DNA of 64,000 bases, taken from Sphagnum magellanicum (taxonomy: Eukaryota; Streptophyta; Sphagnopsida; Sphagnales; Sphagnaceae). The stretch's first letter is position 1. Each line of letters starts with the position of its first letter. Where the stretch lies: NCBI GenBank assembly GCA_021904315.1, contig CM038919.1:7750001-7814000 (forward strand). Direction: 5' to 3'. The notes beneath the pieces are model-generated. The model searched no databases. It was not told the DNA's origin and saw only the letters and a program-made list of their open reading frames with translations. This document shows positions 49,535 through 62,000 of this stretch, in pieces. Made by a program: the position numbers and the translations under genes.

Positions 49535-51838
49535 GTAAAACAAACAAGTTACAAATCAACACTATGACATAATCCTAAGACCTTATCTTATTTGTTTTCA
49601 TGAAGTTGATAGTGCTAAAAATTTGTTCATCTTCAATAGACCCAAACACTTGGACAATGTCAATCTTAACCAAATTAAAGTATTCCGAGAGCTTATGGTT
49701 GAAGGTGGCAAATGTGAAAATCTTATGCTAAAGGCTAGTAATTAGGTTTAGTTCTATTTTTTGTGTAAGATTGCCTCAAATTTATGAACCATTGTCATTT
49801 TGAAAAAAGACATATGCAAATCAAGGTTGTGAGTAGAAAAAAGGTTAACACAACTTTGCCACCATCACCCACCTTTCAACGGGTACAAAAAGATTGCCTT
49901 CAAAATAATCAAATGAGTGTGAAAATTATCTTTTTGCATGTTGTGGTTTCATAGCTTTAAATTGTGGATAAACTACAACAAATGTTATCATAACCTCATG
50001 TTTTGGGAAGTGCAATTCAAGCTTTGTAACAAGATGCTAAATTGCCCTCTCACACTCATCTTTCACCTTGGTGGTAGCCTTGTTGAAAGCATCCTTGGTG
50101 ATAGGCTAAAAACCGATAGAAGGTCATTATTATTAGTTTGATAAATAAGGTATTTGCCTCCAACAAATAAAAATGCAATTTATACAAATTTTCTTCCTCA
50201 CCATCATGGAAACTAAAAAACTAGTTCATGGGAAATGTGTCATTGGATAAAGTGAGAAGATAATTGAAATCATCAAATGTTGGATCTTCATACTTAGTAA
50301 AGGGATCATAGTAGAACTTGAACAAGTCTTGTTGGGTAGGCTTGAAAATGTCCATAAAGTTGTAAATAAACACATCCTTATGTTGTGCAAATTTTATCAA
50401 CATATGCACACACTCAAGCAAAGGCAATATACAATGCAACCCCAAAATGAACTCAACATCACATAATGAATTCAAGTTCTTCAAAGCAACTTCACTCTTT
50501 ACAAATTTAGCTTGCATCTTGACAATCAAAAAACAATATTTAGCAAACACCCTCTTTGCTTTGAGAGGCCATGGAAATCCATGGAATGTTGACATTTTGA
50601 AGAAATTTGTTGTTTTTAATGTTGATAAGGTTAATAGGCTTGTGGATTTCTCAAGACTTCTTTGAATTGTGAGCAAATAATGCATATAAATCTTGCAACA
50701 AAGATTTGAGTCAATGCATCAAATTTAGTTCTTAAAAAATGAACACGTCCAAGTTTGTTTTGTGGGGAAAATAGTGAACTCCATTTTAAAAAAGGGCAAC
50801 TTTTTTTTTGAATAGAAATGTGACACATGTTTGATTGCCTTGGAAAATGATATTGCCATTGCAACCCATACTAACCATCTTTCTTCCCAAATCATCCAAC
50901 CTTAACCCACCAAAGTCCTACAAAAACTTAACCAACAAATGAAAATATTGTTAGATGTGGAAAACACATGAATTGTTTCAACACAAAGGAGGATGGAAAT
51001 CCTCTTCCACCCCTAGACCATGTAAAAGTGTAAATTGAGATCCACTAATTGTTGTTAATTGTCATAACTTTATATTCATCAATGGAAATAGCAGCTTTGG
51101 TAACTTCCAACAAAACAATATGCATGATTTTTGCCATGCCCTAACCTACCATATCATACCAATGTATTTTGGACTAACTTTTTATTTTCAACATTTGGAA
51201 CAAGGCTTGGAAGCCTTTGTAATCAATCATATGCCCACCCATGGGCCAAAATGTGATAGATCATAGCAAATTACACATTTTTATTTCTAATCAAAAGGGA
51301 CATTAATTTGGAGTTGGTCAAGATGGAAATACAAGAATTAATAATGTATACATGTTCATTCTTCATATGTACTAAATTCTTGTTGAAATAGTATGAACCA
51401 ACATAAACACCTAGTTGGGACACCAGACATTTCCATTGTCCAACATTTTTCACCAAGTTGTTTAACTTTGGAGCTAGAAGTTTTTCTTTTCCTTCAATAG
51501 ATGTGCAAATTTTACATCTAATTTGGTGCATGACACCCTTTTCATTGATCACAAATTTAATTCAAGTGGTAAGTGCATTATCCAAACATTTTGAAACTTC
51601 TTTGATCCATCATATAATTTCCTTTTCTTTTTAAGATCTTTTTAAATAGGTCCTCACGAGCTTCTTGTTGTTGGTGACTTCTCATCAAAAGAAATAAAAG
51701 CACAATGTCTTGATGAAGAAGATGGACAAGCTTCATCTTGAACAATGAAAGTACAAGATAGATTGGTTTGAACTTGAAATTCTTGGGAATCTGCAAGGGA
51801 TTGATGGCAGTTGTACATTTGAAAAAAACAAGGATCAA
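49535..51838 (-). pseudogene. hAT-superfamily transposase, decayed
   Basis: Reading right to left, the N-terminus (51,838) leads to a BED-type zinc finger: C-x2-C in MHQIRCKICTS (51,531-51,501), then H-x4-H in VHMKNEHVY (51,376-51,347). The middle reads FDALTQIF and FKEVLRNPQAY (about 50,740-50,635). A 154-codon frame (50,685-50,221) follows, with LGLHCILPLLECVH and YYDPFTKYEDPTFDDF, as in transposase-derived hAT proteins. Further on come AFNKATTKVKDECERAI (about 50,085) and VVVYPQF (near 49,970). The C-terminal dimerisation region is clear: LSEYFNLVKIDIVQVFGSIE then DEQIFSTINFMKTNKIRS (about 49,700-49,590). Stops and frameshifts throughout mean it is dead. I could not find the terminal inverted repeats. 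Confidence 0.78.
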
Positions 51839-52117
51839 TGATCAAGTTCTAAAAGCATATGCCCTTAGATGATATAGTAGTAAAAAATCAAATTTCTTTG
51901 ATTTGAAATTTTAATCAAAAGACACCCTATTTAGATAGCTATAAAAAAAAACCCTTTGTCATTTTGGAAAAGTTGATTTTAACATGTATATTGTCACTAG
52001 GTGGTCATTATTGACAAATTTTTTTGATTAGTCATTTTGACTTGTGAAGCAATGGATCATTTGATTAATCAAAATAACATACAAGTTTACACTTTTATTT
52101 CAAAAATAAAGTTACAA

Positions 52118-52350
52118 TGGTAGGTAGGTAGGTAGGTAGATACTTGTGGTAGCCTAATTACCCAATATAACCTACTTATCCTAATTACCCAACCAAGCTA
52201 CCCAATTTAGTTTACCTAATATAATTTCCCAAACTAACATACCTAACATAGCCCCCTAAACATAAACGTAGGTTGTAAAAATTAGGAATTGTACCCCTCA
52301 CCTCTATGTTGACAAACCATATCCTTACCAATGGACTACAACTTCATAAG
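52118..52350 (-). mobile_element. SINE-like tRNA-derived repeat, copy 3, with tetranucleotide tail
   Basis: Minus-strand TAGTCCATTGGTAAGG (52,338-52,323) fits the tRNA A box. GGTACAATTCC (52,295-52,285) is one base from a canonical B box. The body runs left through TACAACCTACGTTTATG and TAATTAGG words into a (CTAC)n tail read on the minus strand (52,141-52,121). Head, short body and simple-sequence tail together are the standard SINE plan. Confidence 0.6.
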
Positions 52351-52359
52351 TTATTAATT

Positions 52360-55300
52360 TTTGTCAACTTTTTTATTTGACATCTTGCAATATTGTATAT
52401 TGTAAACTCATGTAAGTAGATACCATAATTAATAAATAATGCAGTGTGTAACTTAACTTAACTCAAGTAGGAGGTGTATTGGCCATCAAATTACCTACCA
52501 ACTTAACTCACTACGGCAATTAGGTGCCTACTTATTAAGTAGCTACCTACCTAACTATGTAGGTAGGTTGGTAGGTATGATGGTACCTAAGTACAAAGGT
52601 ATGATGTCATTTTTGTTTTTTCAACTTGAATAAATGTCTCATTTGACTAGAAACCCAATGGCCATCTTGACCAAGTATGTTTTTTTTGTTTGTCCAACTT
52701 GATTAAATGTTTGATTTAACTAATTCACCTATTTGCAATTTTAGCTAAGGATATCATTTTTTGCCCTATTTGACATGTAATCAAATCAATCAATTAAAAA
52801 TTACAATGAACATTCATACATTGAACCTCTAGTCAAAATGGACACTTCACTAATCAAAAATACCAATTAATGAACTTGAAAAACTTGAAAAAATTACTTT
52901 TTACATGTGATAAAAGATCAAAATATTTTCAACTTTCAAACAACAATAGATGATTATGAAAGAAATAAGAATTAATGATCATCATCAAAATTTAAGAGTT
53001 TAATTTTAAAGCTTTTAAGAAATATACATAAAAGATGAAGCCTTCAAAAAATAAAAACACCCAAGTGGACTAGATTTTTGAATCTAATTATATATTTTTA
53101 AAATGCAAGTAATGAACATCAAAATTAAAAAATCAACAAGTGAAAGCATGCTAAAATATACCAAAAAAACAGTCGCCCTAGGTAAAAAAAACACAAATTT
53201 GTGACAAGTAGATTAGAGAGTAGATGATGCCTTGGGAGATTATCCTTTTGAACTACATGAGGACATCAAATGTGATATGTTGAAGTTTTTGAAAGTTTCA
53301 AAAGTTGTATCAACCTTTTTTCATATAAAAAAACATGTTTTGGGTACCAAATTTGAGTTTATGGAAAACTTATTTTTGAAGGGCTTCACATTGTCATAAT
53401 CCAAAAAGTCAAATTCCAAAAAATGTATATCAAGATGCATAATGGCTCAAATATTAATAATACATCATTTGAATTGTTTGATTTGGAAAATGTGCAATAT
53501 TAACTAGAGTAATAAAATTTCAATAAATAAATAAATTAGTGAGAGTAATACTATACATTAGAAATGATCATATATGGTTTAATTAATATGATAAGTACAC
53601 ACCAAAATTTATGGCATGACTAAAATGTTTAAAATGCAAAAGATTCCAAATCTACTTTTATTTGTTGGTAGGGATCATTAATTGGTATACTTTACCATGC
53701 TTTCACCCCAACATGCGAAACATTGAGATGGTGAAAGATATTATAATAAATTACAATCAATAATAACGATTCAAGACTCAAAAGTTTCTAGATTTCTTAA
53801 GAATTAGATACAAAAAATAAATTCTTGCAAAATCACAAAAATCTATTTGAACACCATGTTAGCAATGACAAGGGTTTCTTTTGGTGCATTTCTTAGTGCA
53901 TAAAAAGGAATCAAGATATGGTCCTTTTTGTTGTTGTTTAGAACAATGCCATGTTTATGCTATAACAATAAACAAATGAAAATCAAAAAATTTACAATAT
54001 GAAAAGTAGCAAGTTGGACTAAGGAGCTTGGATTATGGAACATCTAAGTTTGTTAGGAATTAAATATAAAAATTTGAAGGGTGAACCTTTCAAAATTACA
54101 AATGCAAAGAAACAACAAATCATGATCAAGGATTTGAAACTCATGACTTACATGAACTTGGATTTTGCAGGTTATAAAGAATCAAGTACCTAAAAGTGAA
54201 GCCTTCAAGTATCAAGAATCATCTTAAATCCAAAATTGTTAAACCACTATGAATCAATGAGCATCAAGAATGAATATATAAAGCATTGAACAAGCAAGAT
54301 CAAAGCATTTATAACAAACCAAATTCAAGTTTAGGAACTAGGAGCTTGGAAGTTGGAAGTTTGAATCTAAATTCTAAAACCTAGAAACTTACAACACATG
54401 ACAACATACAATCTTAGAATCCAAATGTAAACTACTAAGCAAGATCAATATGGTGTTTTAGAACTTATTTACTTTCAAGATGTGGATTTTGTTTCACCCA
54501 TAGGATATGGATCTAAAAATTTACAACACATGGCAATCAAGATTTAGGATTCAACAACAAGCATTCAACATTAAATAGTCAAGAATCAAAACTTAGGACT
54601 TAAAAACAACCATTTTGGAATCTAAAAACTCTAATAAGTTACAAAAATATGTGGCATATAAACCTTAAAACCCTAATAAACCATGATTAATAGTTTGTAG
54701 TAGTAGGTGGTATTACATTCAAGAAAGGTTTTAGTTTCAAACACCAACGTGAAGTTCATGAATAAATAAATCATTGATGAAATTGTTAACAAAGATTTCA
54801 CATTTTGATGAAATGCTTTAAGCTTAAACATACATGTGAAACTTGTGAACCAACCTTTTGATGAATTTTGTAAGATATTTTGCAAGGGAGTTGATAAACT
54901 CTACCAAGACTATGTAGAATTTTAAAATTAATCAAAAACTTCCAATTCACCAAAAACAATTTGTGTAAAATACAAGAAAATTCCAAAGGACAAGATTGTT
55001 AGTCATTTACATAAGTGCAATCTATCAACATTAATGACAAGATGTCATTAGACATCATGCAAACAAATCCTTAGATAGATCCCAATATCCCCCCCCCCCC
55101 ATGTTTATAGGTCTACATGAAATGTTCTTAATAATTTAACTTGATTATTGCACCAAATTTTCATGGTGCTCTAGAGGGAGGCATGTAGTTCCACATTCAT
55201 CATTGGATGTTATGTTGCATTTTTCCATATAAGCCTCCTACACTTGATAAGCCAACTCAATTATTTTCAATTCACAAGAATTTCATGTCCGGTCATAAGA

Positions 55301-56130
55301 TAAAACAAATGAAGGTCTAACGATGGCCACAAATGTTTTATGATAAACAAAAGTTCTCCACAAAGAACAAAAAAATGAATTACATCTTTGCAATTTGCAC
55401 CCACTAATCCCACGTTCAAAAAGACACAAAAGAAACCTTTCTAATTTTACATGATTTTTACATTTGAACTTCAAGAATATGTACATATGAAAGAGTGCAT
55501 GCTTGGAATTTAAAAAAAAAGAATGCTCCCACATTGAACAATTGATGTAGCTCCAACTAAATGGTTTTTTTTTCAACAAATTATTGTGATGTGCACCACC
55601 ACCTTTAGCTTCCCAAGAGACATTGTTAAATTAAACACCATTGCTACCCTAGATTTTGGAAGTTTCCTAACTCTTAATGCCTCGTTAATCAACCATAAAT
55701 TCTTAGAATCCATGAAGTGGCCATAATCGAGGATTCATGAAAATTAAATTTTATAGTCTACCAACAACCATTCTAGCTTCCAATACTTCAATTGTGCAAA
55801 TCAAATAACATTATAATGTTGGTGACAAGTAGATGAACATACATGGCTTGTTCTTAATGAACTAAAGTGCACCCTAATAGGCTAGGTGGTGAAGAGCTCC
55901 TCAATGATGGTAGCCCTACTAGCAAATTTGTTTTTTAGGGTTTAGTGAAAATGGCAAGACCTACATGTTAAGGATTTGGGGTTGTGGCAATGGTGTCACA
56001 TGGTGTTAGAGCGATAGTGTCACTTTTAGGGCCCTAATTTCTAAATGGACATGTCATTAACAATGTTATCTTTTGGCTATTTTTCACCCCAAAAAAAGGT
56101 TAGATGGTGATTTTCCTAGAAAAGATTTAG
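52360..56130. other. AT-rich intergenic DNA, no gene seen
   Basis: 52,490-52,600 carries further CTACCTACCTAAC words. 53.1-54.7 kb repeats loosely AAACCTAGAAACTTACAACA and CATCAAGAATC words. Poly-C of 12 at 55,089-55,100. Short frames at 54,673-54,986 and 55,283-55,579 (minus) have no motif. Confidence 0.55.
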
Positions 56131-56480
56131 GCCCACTATAGTGTAGGAATCGAGACCAAAAAATCTTGGGACAACAAGTCATGAAGATGCGGTCGGTGAC
56201 AAGAGTATAGAAATGGAGATGGACTGAAGAGGAGGACAATGACAAGATTTTGGAGGTTTGGTTCAGAATTGCAAGTGCAGCATTGCGGAAGCTCTTCGCC
56301 TATCAAGCCTCCAGAATAGAGCAAAGCAGAGTGCGAGGAGCAGGAGCAACAATGGCAGCAACAACAACCACAATGCAGCAACAACGACGGAAGGAGACAA
56401 CGACTTAGTGAGGACGAAGGACATATTCTCTGCAGAACAATAGCCTGAGGATAGAGCGCAGCGCTCGTGCAACCTGTGTC

Positions 56481-56710
56481 TGTCCTCAAGTACGACAGAG
56501 GTTAGAGTTTACACTAGTGAGTTAGTTTGTCTTCAAGTACGGCAAAGTCAGAGCTTACACTAGTGAGTTAGTCTATCCTTAAGTGGTAGAGGTCAGAACT
56601 TACACTAGTGAGTTAGTTTGTCCTCAAGTACGGTAAAGGTCAGAGCTTACACTATTGAGTTAGTTTGTCCTCAAGTATGGTAGAGGTCAGAACTTACACT
56701 AGTGAGTTTT
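56481..56710 (+). repeat. Five tandem copies of a 45-48-bp unit
   Basis: Units start TGTCCTCAAGTACG or a variant at 56,481, 56,529, 56,574, 56,619 and 56,667. Each contains GGTCAGAGCTTACACTAGTG and AGTTAGTTTG. They lie about 0.5 kb before the LINE ORF1 and could be promoter monomers in its 5' untranslated region. Confidence 0.85.
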
Positions 56711-56805
56711 GTTGGCCGCGCTTGCTTTGGTGGGGTTGAGGAGTAGCGTTGTGGTGTGGGAGGAAGAATATGGCAGCTCAGTAGCAACTGACGACTCCTC
56801 ATGAC

Positions 56806-57009
56806 CTACTGACACAACACTCCTCCTAACCAGCAACTACTACTATTACTCTCCTCTTCTTTTCCGACTGCTTCCTCCACATCCGGCCCGTGAGCCAAGG
56901 CTACATACTGATGAGCATCCATAATCAATGGAACACCTAAAGCTCCAAATTTTAAAGCTTCTCCTTTGGGTTGAGTTTTCAACATAGTTGCTGCAATTCC
57001 TCGCAACAC
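56806..57009 (-). CDS. Coding-like fragment of unknown function
   Basis: A minus-strand frame reads MLKTQPKGEALKFGALGVPL from an internal ATG at about 56,985, then DAHQYVALAH and an acidic VEEAVGKEEES end. Its composition looks protein-like and not repeat-derived. AAACCCTAA (57,021-57,013) lies just upstream in the correct sense, a telo-box typical of plant 5' leaders. I do not recognise the protein. It may be the first exon of an unknown gene, a captured gene piece, or chance within the LINE leader. Confidence 0.3.
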   Translation of the reverse strand: MLRGIAATMLKTQPKGEALKFGALGVPLIMDAHQYVALAHGPDVEEAVGKEEESNSSSCWLGGVLCQ

Positions 57010-57177
57010 AAAATTAGGGTTTGCTGTTCATCTAGTTGTAACAAGCTTCAGTTACCTACTTACCTGGTTTGTTGTGAAGCTTAGAGTTGGGCGGGGAATC
57101 CAGATCCATTCACGCTAATTTGATTCTTCCAAGCAGTAGTAGTTACAAGCAACATTGAATAGTGGATCAGTAAAGGG

Positions 57178-57194
57178 GTTTAGGGTTTAGGGTT
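57178..57194 (+). promoter_or_regulatory. Two telomere-type TTTAGGG units just before LINE ORF1
   Basis: GGGTTTAGGGTTTAGGG directly precedes the ORF1 start by under 20 bases. Either an interstitial telomere-like word or a telo-box in the element's leader. Confidence 0.5.
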
Positions 57195-57201
57195 TTGGTT
57201 A

Positions 57202-58068
57202 ATGACGAATGCCACGGTTTTTGACGCTAAAGCATAGGAATGGAACAAGGACTTGCTAACAATCATGGAGATGCAAGCAGCTAAACTCCAAGCGCTCTGT
57301 ACATGCTACAACCTCAAGCTTGTCGAGACCAGCAAGGCAGCCGCTGCAGTAGCCATCGTCAACCATCTCATGGTCCCTAGGGCCGATGTGGTGACGAAAC
57401 AGGATGTGCACAATGCTATTGAGGTCACTATGGAGCAGGTTGTGAAAAACATTCTGGCTCCAGCAATGGAAGTTCAGATTGTGACCATTACTAGCCAAGT
57501 CGAAACACTACAAAATAAAGTAGATGAGATGGCTAAGAGCTTTGATACCATGCAGGACAGTGGGGAGAAGTGGAAGGAGATCGTGGGCAGGAAGGTTGAC
57601 AAGGTTGCCAACAAGGTGGATCGGGCAACAAATGCTGACCTGGTCAAGGCCAGGGAGGCAAACATCTGGGTCACCGGGTTGACCATGAGCAAGGGGGAAA
57701 CCTCAAAACAATTTATGGAGTTGGTGTAGACGGAGCTACTCAACAAGTTGAAGGTTGTTGACCGTGTGCAGGTGCAAAAGGTGCACCGGCAGATGCCGTC
57801 GGGGCGACTAGATAAGGCCACTGATAAGGCACTGACAATCATCATCACGCTAACATCGGTACACGACAAGCTCACAGTGCTGCGCACTCGCAAAGGCTTG
57901 CAGGGCACTCAGCTTGGGCTCGACGAGGACCTGATCCCCGTTCAGTAGGCCCAGAAACAAGCTACTTGGGCCACCTTCAAGGAGGCCAAAGAGGCTGGCA
58001 AATGGGTCTACTGGCATGGGGCCGATCTCTACATCAACCACAAAGTCGTAAACTCTCCTACTACATAG
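57202..58068 (+). pseudogene. LINE ORF1 protein (RNA-binding, L1 ORF1-type)
   Basis: Start ATG at 57,202 (MTNATVFDAKA). In-frame TAGs at 57,235, 57,727 and 57,946; the TAG at 58,066 may be the genuine end. A coiled-coil-like part (SQVETLQNKVDEMAKSF) leads into an RRM-like region with ANIWVTGLTMSKGETSKQF, LTIIITLTSVHDKLTVLR and RKGLQGTQLGLDEDLIP, then WATFKEAKEAGKWVYWHGAD. This order matches the coiled coil, RRM and C-terminal domain of L1-type ORF1 proteins, which coat the element RNA and act as nucleic acid chaperones. The frame is otherwise unbroken for 0.85 kb, so decay is by point change only. Confidence 0.75.
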
Positions 58069-58242
58069 GGGGGCGGGGGCCAAAGAGACTTGCGCATGTG
58101 CCTATGGAACATCCATGGGGCCGCTATCACAAAGCTAGAAACACATGAACATCTACTTGACCTATTTCAACATGTTGACGTTGTTGCTTTGACAGAAACA
58201 CATCACTTCCCGAGCGATACATTCCCGGTCTTACCGAGGTTC

Positions 58243-59073
58243 TGTTGTTTTTGTCGCAACCCCACTTTGAGGGAGTTGTGAGGTTGCCACTCACACTCCC
58301 AAAAATGGGACTTGGGAGTCCTCCGGGACTCCCAAAAACTCAGAGCGTGATTGTAGGGGTCAAAACACCTTTCATTGAGACGTTCTTTATACCGTTGGAA
58401 ATCTCTTGAAGTGTAGATGTCCAAAATGGCCTCTCATGAGCCATTTGGACATCTGCAGCATAAGTTATGGTCGAAAGAAGGGCCGGGAGTCAAACTGGCA
58501 GTTTGACTCCCGACCACTAAAAGTCGGGAATCGACCCAATTTTGGTGCGTGCAGGGGGAGTGCGACACACCGTTGGAAAGCTCTTGAAGAGAGCTACAAC
58601 TTTGGTTCATACCTCGTATATATCCAAGTTCGAGGTGAGAAGTTATGAGCGTCCAAATTCCCGAGAGTCCAAACCGGGACAATTTCGGGACTCCACTTTG
58701 GGAGTCCCGAGAAAAAGAGCCATTTGGATGCAAGTGCAGCGGAGAGCTGCAGAGAATACTATATGGGGGAAGGTGGTGGCTTCCCCTGAGTCTGGGCCGT
58801 GGTGAGTCAAGTGAGTCCAAGGTAGCCCGTGGCTTGTCCTAACACCAAAAGGGTGCAGAATGAGTTTTAACCAACTTGTTGGTTAGATTTGGATGCAGGA
58901 CCGTGTAATTGAGTAAGCTTGTCCCTCTTCCTAGTCTATCCCGGAGCTTTCAGCATGCCCCTCTCACCCCCTTCAGTGTTGGAAGCTGGGAGCGTGCCCC
59001 GAGTCCCAGAAGTTCCGCAATTTGAACAACCTAGCCCCGACTTGGGGCTAACTTGGGACTTGGGAGCGCGTCA
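58243..59073. mobile_element. GC-rich insertion in the LINE endonuclease, candidate solo LTR
   Basis: The endonuclease reads normally to FPVLPRF and resumes at SFDVARPVT; the sequence between is foreign. If bounded by TG (58,243) and CA (59,073), it is 831 bp with flanking 5-mers GGTTC and GTTTT, a poor target duplication. Adding 5 makes 836 bases, which restores the reading frame exactly (frame 1 to frame 3). No ORF of note inside. It is full of GGGAGTCCC and GGGACTCCC words and short palindromes. TG..CA ends suggest a solo LTR, but a MITE-like element is possible. Confidence 0.5.
58484..58512. repeat. Near-perfect palindrome within the insert
   Basis: CGGGAGTCAAACTG (58,484-58,497), one spacer base, then CAGTTTGACTCCCG (58,499-58,512). 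Fourteen paired bases without mismatch. Confidence 0.9.
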
Positions 59074-62000
59074 GTTTTGATGTTGCCAGGCCTGTGACTC
59101 CATAGGTTGTCGTTCGAAAGCACAGTGGAGGCATTGCGGTACTAGTCAGGGAAACATGGGCAAATAGTACTATTATTTGGAAGATTGCAAGGGATGGGAC
59201 TAGGATTTGGTTGCGCTTGGGCAATGCTTTCCAAAGGCCTTTGTTCCTGTGCATAGTATATGTTGCTCCACAAGGCTCGCCATATGCGGACAGCAGCCCG
59301 TTTGAACACATATGCCAAGAGGTTGGAGAAGCCATGAGCTTAGGCGATGTGTTTCTTGTTGGGGATTTCAATGCAAAGACAGGCACAAACACTGACTTCA
59401 TTGATTGCAATTAACTAGCAGATGTGCTGCTGGTGCCACAGGCCATTGAAGACACCTTGCCTAATAATATGCTGGAACGCCACAACTGCAACACCGTCAC
59501 GGCTGGCTGGCATCATGAGTTCTTGGATTTCTGTAGAACTATTGGGCTGTTCATCCTTAATGGCCGCACACCAGGAGACATATCAGGGGAGTACACATGC
59601 CTATCCAATAAAAGTTTTAGCACTGTGGACTATTTTCTTATGACAGCTGACCAATTAGAGGGTGTCAAGTGCTTAAAGGTTAATTACGATGAAAAATATT
59701 CAGGTCGCAAAGATGCACACTCTGATCATAGACCATTGGTACTTACAATCACACAGTAGTGGCAACCCCCTCCTGTTCAGCAAAAGGCAATCAAACACCT
59801 ACCATGTTTCAAATATGACACTGCCAAAGCAATCGAGTTAGCATGAATGTACAGCATAACATCAGTGTCTGGGCAAGCCCAGAAGTACTTGATGCATCTG
59901 ACGTATAAACAACAATCAATCTATTACAACAGTGCATCACACAATCTGCAGAAGAAGTGTTTGGAAATAGACAAGTGGCCTTAGGAAAAGCAATAAAGCA
60001 CAGCCACGAACCCTGGTTTGACACAGAATGTCACCAGACCAAAAGCCAGTTTGCTAAATTGTTACATGCGCATCCAAATAGGCAGGTAGACTTAAGTAAA
60101 TGAAACAGTTGTACAAAAGGAAAAAACGTGCTTATGATGTGCTCAAGGCTAAACAGCTATGTGGTTTAGCGAAGGCGGATCTTGCAGCATTCTGGAAGCG
60201 GTACCGCAAGCACGCTGAGGGTGTCAATGGCATCACTAGCGAAGTGCTCAAGGATGGCTTCCAGCAACTACTCCAACCTCCGGCGGCACCAGCCACAGTA
60301 AAAAGTTGTGACAAGTGCCGTTATTCAAGCCCATGTGGTCTCCTTTCCACCCAATGGTATTGATTGCGAATAGTTGAATGTTGACATCACATTAATTCAA
60401 GTACAACAAGCGTTCAAAAAATTAAAACGACACAAAGTTGCAGGCATTGATGGCATCAAACCAGAGTTCCTTTTGGATGCGGCTATTGCACTGTAGCAAC
60501 CACTATTGATTGCTTTTAACAAAATTCTGCGCGAGGGTTATTGTGAATCACTCTCTGTTGGGATCATACATGCACTGTACAAAAGGGGTGACTATAGTTA
60601 GTTTGACAATTACAGGGGGATCACAATAGGACCAGTCTTAGCCAAGGTGTTTGCAATGATTCTTAAGTCTTGCATCAGTCAATGGGTGGAGACCAATGAT
60701 TTACGCGCAAAGGGATAGGCTGGTTTCAGAAAGGACTTTAGGACAACATATAATTTGTTTAGTTTTCGCACTTTGACTGAACAAGCCAGATTTCAGAAAA
60801 AGAAGTTATACACTTGTTTTGTGGACTTCAAAAAAGCCTCTGATATAGTACTAAAGGACCTGTTGTGGCAGGTGCTGGAGGGACTTGGCATCAGTGGGCG
60901 GATACTGGAGTGTTTGCACTCCATGTACCGTCAAGACCAGACCTGCTTCCACCATCCAAAGGAGGGGTTCATGCCCACTTTCCTTTGCTGCATCAGAGTG
61001 AAGCAAGGATGCCCCCTCAGCCCGCTCCTGTTTGGCCTCTTCATAGATGGCCTAGAAAAACGGCTGAATGTTTTGGAGGGTGACACACCACCAATGTTAG
61101 GACAGCTAGCTGTTCGCTTACTTTTGTATGCAGACGACTTAGCTCTCATGTCACACACTCCTGCTAGATTGTAGAAACAACTGGATGTCTTGCAAGCTTT
61201 TTGCTGTGAACGTTAGTTAACTGTGAATGTCAAGAAAACCAAGGTTGTTGTGTTTGAAGCACGCAAGTTTGTGTGTTAAGCTTTTCTGTATGAGGGCAAA
61301 ATTATAGAGCAACTAAACTCTTTCAAGTATCTAAGTGTTGAGCTGCACAGCACAAAAGGTATGCAAGCGGCAATATAACGATTAGCAATGTCAGGGAAAA
61401 AGGCAGTTTTTGCATTACGGTGCAGATGTGCAAAGTTGCGCATCTTTGACCCAATAGTACAATGCCAACTGTTTGATGCACTAGTCAAACCAGTGCTTAG
61501 CTATGGGTGTGAAGTATGGTCAGACCACATGGCACATGAACAGTTAGAGGTGGTTCATCAGGCTTTTCTAAAGTCATCGCTAGGGGTTAGCACCATGACA
61601 TCCAGTTATGTCGTGCTGGCAGAGTTTGGCAGGTTTCCCCTAGAAATATTTTGGTGGCAATAGACCATGCGCTTTCTCACATGTCAGTTTTGAGGTAGAC
61701 TTAGATCGCATGCTCAGGCTAGCTTATGATGTACAGCTGCAGTTGCTTATAGCCAGGCGAAAAGTCTTACTCGGGAACCAGAGTGCTGTGGGTAGAAAGA
61801 GCCGATTACTTGCTTGCTAGCTAACACAAGTAGATGAACAACTGTCAACGTACAATTTGTGCATCGATAGCGATTAGCTGCCACCATGTGCTCGCCTCAA
61901 GCAGTTGGCTGAAAGGCAATACATTGTACACCATCAAGTGGCTACAATTGACTCTAGCAAGGTGAGAACCTATCTGGGGTTGAATAGCTCAGCACAGTAT

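Noticed and set aside
50447..50665. 72-codon plus-strand frame
   Set aside because: Shadow of the hAT transposase on the minus strand.
58203..58842. Overlapping frames of 60-128 codons in the LINE insert
   Set aside because: All frames on both strands are similarly open because of GC-rich palindromic words; no motif.
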